From Symbiodinium sp. CCMP2592 (Eukaryota; Sar; Dinophyceae; Suessiales; Symbiodiniaceae), in the NCBI GenBank assembly GCA_905221615.1, contig CAJNDT010005556.1, forward strand, positions 1,726,691 to 1,790,690: DNA of 64,000 nt. The letters are read 5' to 3'. A program made the translations under genes and the position numbers. Positions within the stretch are counted from its first letter, which is position 1. Each line of letters begins with the position of its first letter. Shown one piece after another: positions 46,601 to 55,600 of this stretch. Under the pieces are notes generated by a model. It was not told the DNA's origin and ran no database searches. It worked only from the letters and a program-made list of their open reading frames with translations.

Positions 46601-49600
46601 GGGCATGAGGGATTCAGAGGGTTTTGTGTTTTGGCTTCAGGGTTTTGGGCTAAGGGCATCCTATTACGGGCCCGAGTGATCTTGACTTTTAGGCCCACCA
46701 AGTACAGGCCCAAGGTCCCCCAACAAAGAGTCCTGGGTCCCTCAGGTGTTTACTCATCTGCTTCCTTTTATTCGTTCAAGGTGTATACGTTTTGGGCGGG
46801 GTGTTTTTGAGAGACAAGTATGCGGAAACGCTGGAAGAAGTGCTGCAGGGAGAGCCGGATTAATTGCAAGAGTGCACAAAGAAGCAACGTTTAAACCCTA
46901 AACCCCGAAACCCTAAACCCGGCAGCTAGGCTTTGCCGGCATCAGAGCAAAAGGTCTGGGGCGAGGCCCTTGCCGTCCCTCAAGTACCTGTTGCTGCCCA
47001 GTCGCGATTGCACAAGGCACAATACTATTCACAAGCTGAAGAGAGACATGGAAGTGCACGGGGAAAGCGGGCGAGAGAGCCGTCGCGCAAATGCCCGTAG
47101 CTGACGAGGGCTGCAGCAAGATCGGCGAGTTCGAGCTGGGGAAAGAAGCATTGTGGACTAGACAAGAATCTGGCGCTACTCCAGCGACACACGTTCGCCT
47201 CAAGTACCATTATAGGGGCCTAAACAATTACCAATACTATTTTCGCGTGTTCCTGATTAGAGTTATAATATAGTATACCCCACAGCCCTAGTCTAATTGA
47301 CTAACCCAAAGGGTCCAAAATACCTGTATAGTAGAATGTAGGGTTTCTATGTTATAGGAATTACTATAATGATTCGGGGAAGTGGGGAAGTATCCCCCAT
47401 AACGATACCTAGGACGGTTAAGGCTCCTACATGATACAGCTCTGGCCACCCGGGATGCGAGAGGAGCAGACTGCTGTGACACGGGGAGCCATGACGCGCT
47501 GAACTTGGAAACTGTTCCAACACCTCAACTCCCCTGACCCTATGAGCCTAATACTGGGGCCTCAACTATTGAAATGGCAGGTTGATGTATCTTACCGGTT
47601 ACGGCAGTGCATGAGCATGGGACTGAAAGGTGACATTGCTATCTGACATTGGTTTTTCGTACATATATATATATATATATGTGTCTGCAATCGCTACACA
47701 CTAAGCCCTTGCCAGCTTTAATGCCACAAGGCTTAGAGCGATTAAAGAGCCTATACACCCCCCTGATGCTGATGCCGTAAGCCTGACTTACTAAGTCCCC
47801 TGCCCCTCCAAGTAAACTGCGAAGAATCCTGTACAGTTTGAAACCTCACAGGAATCCATGCAACACAACGTCGCAACACCCTGCTCCGTCGCTTCGCAGG
47901 TATGGTGGCCAGCGCTGTGTCATCGAAGTTCTTGTGGCCCGACATTGGCTTACTGTTTATGGTATACCTTAACCCTGAATAACCTACCTTTCTAGGGTTC
48001 CCTATTATGATTTCCTTTTATAAGTCCTTAAACAGGTAGGTTCTTCAGGGTCAAGGTAGGGTTCAGGATTGTTGACCACGTCATTTGGACCAACTTGTCA
48101 TGGCAAAATATGTCGCTCACGTCCTGGTACTGCCCTTAGTTGACCCGAACCCTATTCAGTTTGACTATCAATCAAGGGTGCCTGCTCATATTATGCTATC
48201 AACATGCCACCCATGCCCCATGCGTTACCAAGGAGCTGGCCCAAAGCCCTTCACTCTAAACTACCTGCACGCGGTGTTTCTTCCAGAACCCTTTGACAAG
48301 GAATTCTATCTTAAGCTATAGTCGGATCCCCAATATGATTTAAGGTTTGCTCCTTATCTTGAACTATAGTAGGATCTCTTATTAATATGATTTAAGGTAA
48401 GCTCCCTGTTTTAAGATATAATAGGATGGTCTAGGGTCCAGGGTTTCGGGTGCACTTTTCAAACCCTACACGCTGCATTCAAACACCGAAGCTGCAGTCG
48501 GCATCCTGGGAACCCCAATAAAAGCCTCATCGAACGCTTGTAGAAACCTTACAGAACCCTTGTGCATCCCCTGTACCTTCAGCCCTACATTCCCAGGCCG
48601 CAAACACCCCAAAGGCCTAACTTGTAGACCCTGAACCCTGCATCGCACGAACCCAAAGCCCACAGCCAATACCCTTGACGAAGACCCCCTCTAAACCTGC
48701 CCTAAAGCTTAAAACCGTAAACGCCTAGACCCTCAAAGCCTAAACCACTCAGTGATGCCCCCTGAAGCCTAAAACCCTGAACACCCACACCCTCAAAGCC
48801 TAAACCCCTCACCGATCCAGGAAGACTCTTGCCGAGAAGGAAGGCTTTCGCTTCGTAGAGACGCTCACGGGCTTCAAGTGGTGCCTTTGTTTTGAAAGGC
48901 TCAGGGTTTTGGGGTTTAGGGCTTAGGGTTTAGGGCTCCTTTAAAGGGATCTATAAGGGTTCTATAAAGGGTTTAGGGTTTTGGGGTTTTGGGGTTTAGG
49001 GCTTAGGGTTCAGGGCTTCGGGCTAAGGATTAGGAAATTCGCATGAGGATCGTAGAAACCTTAGTAAGTGTCTGTGTCAATTAGCAGAGTGAGCTATCAA
49101 GTAGCTTGCATATGCTTAATGTGCCCTAAACCCTAAACGGCCCGAAACCCTAGTATTTGGCACTTCTGCCCCCAGCGTTTGGGCTTCAAGTTTCCACCAG
49201 CTCTTGTTCAGGGCTTAGGGCTTAGCAACGGGTTTCAGTTTGTGTCCTGTCAAGGCTTTTCGGTCGAATATCATTAGTACTGGTACCCGGAGTACGACCA
49301 TAATTAAACTGTCACAGGAGGCCTATGTCTGGGTGTCGCGTGGGGCTCCCATACTTTCCCCTTCCCTGCCGGGAGCCGAAGCGTCAGCTTGTGGAAAACG
49401 AGCCTAGCTGACATCAAGTTTTGAACCCCAGTCGCTTAATGCTCTGGTCAGGGCCCTAGTTGATTGTTGATTTCCAAGCTAGTCATGCCCAGTCTAGAAG
49501 GTCCAATTTCGCAGCTGGCAAGATGATAAGCTACTCTTAGTCGTTACATCATATCTAAATCGTTACAACTGTGAAATGAAAGGTGGTTTGTGTGATCTAA

Positions 49601-52600
49601 TCCTCACAATCATGAGTACCTGGGCTTTTTTGCAAAGCTTCGACCGCTTCATGGTAAGGATGGGATCGAAATCTGCTGAGTTGCGCGCCGAGGGCTACGA
49701 AGCCGCTCTTCCAGGTCTTTTTGTTTGGTTCAATGTTTCAGTCTGTGCGACTCTCCGAATTCATGTTGCTGCTTAGTTCGCGTGGTTAGATTATTGTTTT
49801 TTTTTGTTTTTTAGGTTGGGCATTCGGGTTTCTACTGCTGATGGGCAAATCTGGTTATAAGGTGAAAACTCGCATACATATGACATGATGGGGTTTTCTG
49901 ATCGATCGAGGTAGTGTAGGATGTCGTCCGTCAACCCCGAAGAGGGGTTTCAGGGTTCGGGGTTGTGCTTGCGCTGCCCCATGATTATGCTCAACAGAGG
50001 AAGATCTCTGAGAATAAGGTAAATTCAAAACCTTCAAAAGAAAGCGCGGGTATGCCCAGCATGTTCCGTTTGTTATTTGGTGCTGGGACTTTGAGACCAT
50101 GATTTGGAATTATGAATGTCGGGTTGGCAGAGAGTTGTCATGTGTACAGTTTTTGTTTGGACTGGGTGTTAAGGCCTTCTGGAACATCCAAAGCCTTCAA
50201 ACACATATCATCCCCAAATTCCAACATAAAGCGGCTCTTTGCGAGGCGGGGACCCGGAATAGTAGGATTCCGACAAAGATGTGCAAAAGCATCGTTTATG
50301 CGCGTTTCCAAAGTCGCATGGGACACTGTATACACCCGTTGAAAGACCATATAAGACCTTATAGAAGCCCTGTTGAACCGCTTCAGCGGGTATGCGCAGA
50401 AGTGCTAAACGGTAAACTGTAAGCTCAGTAGACCCACTGATGAAATCTAAAACGCTTCATCCGCAATGCCCATAAAACCGTACACCCTAGAGCATTCAAT
50501 CCCCAAACCTTTAAACCTTGAGCCTCTGTATACATGCCTAAAGCGAATCAAGACCTGGAACATGGAACCCCATAGAAAACCATAATCCTGCCTATAAACC
50601 CCAAACCCCTAAACCCCTGAACCCCTAAACCCTAAACCATAAACCCAAATCCCCGCAGTGGCTCAAGAGGTGATTTTTTCATACGAGGAGGCCATCGGCT
50701 TCTGTGTCGGGGACATGGTGAAAGACAAGGAGCCGCTCGCGGGGCATGGGGTGCAAACGGGTACAACCCTAAACCCTATGCCCTGAGCTGGAAGCTCGAC
50801 CCAGACACCCCAACTACCCCTTATTGGAATCTCAAAAGCTCTCTTAATGAGAAATATCAGAACACTAATTAAAGGGTCCTTAGGGGGTCCTGGGAAACCC
50901 GAAACCCTAAAAGCCCTAAATCTTGAAAACATTGAAATCCCTACAGATCCTTTACAGGCTACAATACCGGATAGTTGTGGGGTCCGGGCAACCCTAAACC
51001 ATGCTGTTCATGGACAAAATCCCGCATGACCCTAAGGACTCTAAACTATAGGAATCATGGTATATTCCTCATAATGGGTAATGCAGGATTTTGTCCATCA
51101 GCAGCAACGGGATTCAAGAGTCCGTGTCAGTGTTCCCCACAGGGAGGTCTTTAGGCGGCTTCGGGGTTAGGGATCTTTTGTGGTTCGGGGTTTGAACGTT
51201 GGGGAACCTAGAGACTCCAATACCGCTTAATTAAGGGATATACCTTAAATTATAGTAGGATCCTTAATATGATTTAAGGAATTTTCCTTAAGGGATATTG
51301 GAGTCTCGGGGAAATCTACTGTTTCCGGCGTTCTGGGCTTGCAGGGCTCCGGTGGCTTCTAGGCTTACCTTAACCCCAAGAAACCTACCTTTTCAAGACT
51401 TATATAAAGAAATCATATTAGGGAACCCTAAAACGGTAGGTTCCTTAGGGTCATTCATATTAGGGAACCCTAAAAAGGTAGGTTCCTTAGGGTCCAGGAA
51501 AAGGAGGCAAACAGTCCCCGTAACCAGCGGATCGGTATTGATTTCCACAGGCTTAGCCTGCTGCCCGATCATTCCGAACTCCTAATCCCAAAATCCCAAA
51601 CCTGATCACCAATCCCTATACCCTATGAACCCTAAGCCTTCAACCCTAAGCCTAAGCCTTCCGTAGACCCCCAACTACCTTTTACTGTAGCCCCTTGATA
51701 AGTTCTTCATCAGAAATATCAGAGCTCTCTAAAGGGTGTTTGACAGGTCCTGGTAAACCCTTAGCCCGCAAAACCCTAAGCGCCCTAAGCCCTAAAACCT
51801 CTCAAATCCCTGTCGATCCTTTATTGATCCCTTAGGAGTCTTATAAACCCTAAACCCTAAACCTCTATATCCGCAACCCCTGTGCCCTAAACCCCTAAAC
51901 CCTACACCGCTAAACCCTAAACCCTACACCCTTCACTCAAACTCTAACCCTAAACTCTGAACTCTAAACCCTAAGCTTTAAACCCTAAACCCTACACTCT
52001 AAACCTTAAACCCTAAACTCGGATCGTAGTAGTCCCAGCGAGCCCGTGAGGATGGCATCTGCGCGGCATCCGTTTTCGTAGACATGGCCAAAGATCTTCG
52101 TGAGGTCGGGCCGGTTTGCCCAAAGGGTCCTACTGTTGATGATATAAATCCTGCATTACCTTAAGGACCCTAAACTATGGGAATGATGGCATATTCCTTA
52201 TTATGGGTATTGCAGGATTTATATCATCAACCGTATGTAGTGTTGTGGGGGGGGGGGGGGTACTTCCCTGGATCATAATAACAAGTCCTAATACAGAAAC
52301 CCTGCATTCTACCATACGGGTACATAGGACCCTTTGGGTTGGGTTTCATGACCATAGGGGCCTAAGGAGCTACGTATAATAGTGTTTGGGTGGGTTCCTT
52401 CTTATATCTGTAGTATAATGGGCCCCAAGACCCTATTCTAATTATTGAGGCCCTCATATTATGGGGTTGTTTGGGGCTTTGTTGTGTTTAGGGTGGAGGG
52501 TTTGGGGTTTGGCGCGAAGAGCTGGGAAGTTGCTTGAAACTCGGCTTCAGGCTTCATGTCCGTTAATTAGTTTTTTTTTCGAAGGTTTGGGATTGGAGGT

Positions 52601-55600
52601 AGTGGTGGCACAGCTTGAGAGAAAGGCTTCTTGCAGGATCGGGAGCCCTAGGAAGGGGTGGGCCGGAATAACTACCAATATTCCTTGGGCAACAGTCGTC
52701 ATGGATGGATGGAGGTGATGCAGGATCTGGGGAATTGAAACAAGCGTTTTCTTAAAGCATAACCCCAAAATCCTAAAACTTTCCTAAAACCCTAAACCCT
52801 ATAAACCCTACGCCCTACACCTGAATTCATTTCCCCCAAAATTCCAAAACCTTAAAACAAAAAGTCACCAACGGCTCCTTGCACAGGCTGGGCGGAGTTG
52901 CCAGCAGCATCTTCAACAGCTGTACATCGCACCCTGGAATGGACTGACGATTTATGGTTGAGGGTTTCGGGGTTTAGGGGTTTAAGGTTTAGGGTTCAGG
53001 GTTTAGGGTTGAGCGTATAGGCTCAATGGTAGTTCCTTTGTGGGATTACCTTGTAGGTTTCTAAATATGAACTCCAACAAGAACTACTATGGAGCCGAGG
53101 GTTATTTTACAAAGCAACCCTTAATGGGGACAATGGGCTATATAATGGGTATATAATAGCTATATTATAAAGGTATATACCTAGGGGTCCTTATTAAGGG
53201 TCCCTCCTTTTACCCTTGGATTTCGGGTTTGGGGTTTAGGATTTTTGGTGCAGGCTTCGAGCCGCGCTGCCGGAAGTTTCCTTGAGCCATATAAATGTGA
53301 ATCTCAGGCGCCGGAACTGGGGGTAGGGGGAGGGGGGGTAGGGGGCCGTAATGCCCATAACAAGGACTTCATAAGGCCTACTTAAGGAAGTATAGTCCCC
53401 TACCCGACTCCCCCTTACCCCCATAAGGGTCCCTATGACGCAAGTCAATGATGTCAGGACCTCGCAGGCTAGTTCTCTAAATGGGGATCTCTTGCTAATT
53501 AGAAGATAATTGTGCGAGGATTTGGGCCCCACTCAACTACAACCATATCAAAGGAACCCCAAGGAAAGGGTCCAAATGGACTTCATAATTAGCTACTTAG
53601 GTTTCAAACAGTAGTATGAGTTATGTAGGTTTCTATTTGGAGGGTATGTCATTATTATGTACTAAGACCCTTAGGGTAATGTCGGGAGCTCAATAGTCAG
53701 AAGATTTGATGCTACTCAGTGGGTTCCGTTTTTGGTTCCCAAGCCCCTTCCTCACCCGTAGACCCTATAAACCCTAAACCCATCCAAGGACTACGGTATC
53801 TTCTTGTCCATGAACAGCTACGTCAAGTCGCCGGATCCGGCGCTAACGAAGCTCGGTGCGCAAGCAACAGCCCTAAACCCTAAACCCTAAATCCTAAACC
53901 CTAAACCCCTAAACCCTAAACCCTAAACCCTGCAATATCAGACCACAGTTCCCAAGGCCTTAGATGCAAACCCAGACCCGAAAGACTTACAGACCTTGTG
54001 ACTCTAGACCGTAAGCCCTAAACCCACCACGAGGCCTAAGCCCTTACACCCCAAACTTCAGCTCCCAATTGCCCATTGCTCGTGGGTGCTTGAGCTTTAA
54101 GGGTTTAGGGTTTAAGGTTTGGGGATTAGGGCAGTATCCTGGGTTGGAAACGTCTCGGGTCTTCCTATAAGTCGAAGCACTATGGGAGTTTTGTTTTTCG
54201 CTTTGTGGAAGTGAGAACATCCCTAAACCCTAATCTCGAAGAAAAGGGGCCAGCGACCGGTTCGTCTCACCCGGGATGGCAAGACGGCTGAGGATAAGCC
54301 CAAGGGTCTTGTTATTCATATACTCTCCAAAATCCTAACCTACATATCTACTGTCCTAAATCCGAGGGATACCCGTAGGCCCCATAGTAGTTCTTTTGGG
54401 GGGTTCTGATAAGGTAATCCCACAAGGGAACTACTATGGGGCTATGGGGCCTATGGGTAAACCCCTAAAACCCCTAAAACCCTTAACCCCCTAACCCCCT
54501 AAAAACTTAAACCCTAAACCCCTAATCTCGATACCCTAAGCCTATAAACCCTCAACCGGAGCACCTAATTACTGGGTCCTTTGGACCCTTGGGGGTAGTG
54601 CCCGGAATGGACCCCCAGAGCATCAGAGTCAGGAGGCGCATCTTCGCTGCCCAGCGACCGGAGGGCAAGTACTTCCAGAAGGCGACGCAAGCAAAAAGAC
54701 TTTTATGGTTTAGGGCTATAAGATTCAACTAAACCCGAAACCTTGTCTTCGGCAGCACTGCTTAACATGTGTATGGAACTGTTGGGTGACTGTGTTCTTA
54801 TGATTTGACGGAGAGGGTTGAGGGTTTTGCAGGTTTGGTGGAGTTTAACTACTGGTTTCGTTGATGCGGACATCAGCTTAATTGTAACCGTCGGACGTTT
54901 CAGCAGCCCTTGAGGGATACATACACGCGGAGTCCAGAGTTTAGTTCTCAAAACCAACCCATCCTTACGCCTACATCACATCCTATGCCCTGATGTTGAG
55001 GAACTTTGGAGCTTGAACTCTAAATCAACCTTCTCGACAAGTGCCAAGAGGAACAGCTACAACCACAGCAGGAGGTTATGCAAAGAGAACTAAACTTTCT
55101 TCCCAAGTATAGTAGATACTTAAGCCGTAAAGGGGTCCCTATATAGGTACTTTAAGGCCTAAGTATATACTATATGGGTACACTACACGTGAGTTTCCGA
55201 AGTTTAGGGGTACCTCAATTTGGGGCACTTAGAATAAGGATCCCAATATTTCGGGTATTAGATTAAGGTCCTCTATTTTCGGGAACTCCCACACTGTTCT
55301 TCCGAGGTTGCCGACTTCGCCATCTCGGATGTTCGGGCCTGGACCTCTGTTTCTGTGCACGGCGGTTCGTTGTTCGGGGTTCCTTACGACCAGAACCGTG
55401 CTGTTTGGGGTTCTGGGTGTGTGGTCTAAGTGTTGTTTTGTGATGTTCAGGTTTACCTTTCGGGTCATACCATAGCAGTTGTTTAGGTTAAGAGTCCATC
55501 ACAGCTATCAACCAAAACATTAATACACAAACAGGGTTGAGAGTTCAGGGTTTACTATATGTGGTGCCCTTTTTTGGTATAGACACCTTGATAACTACTA

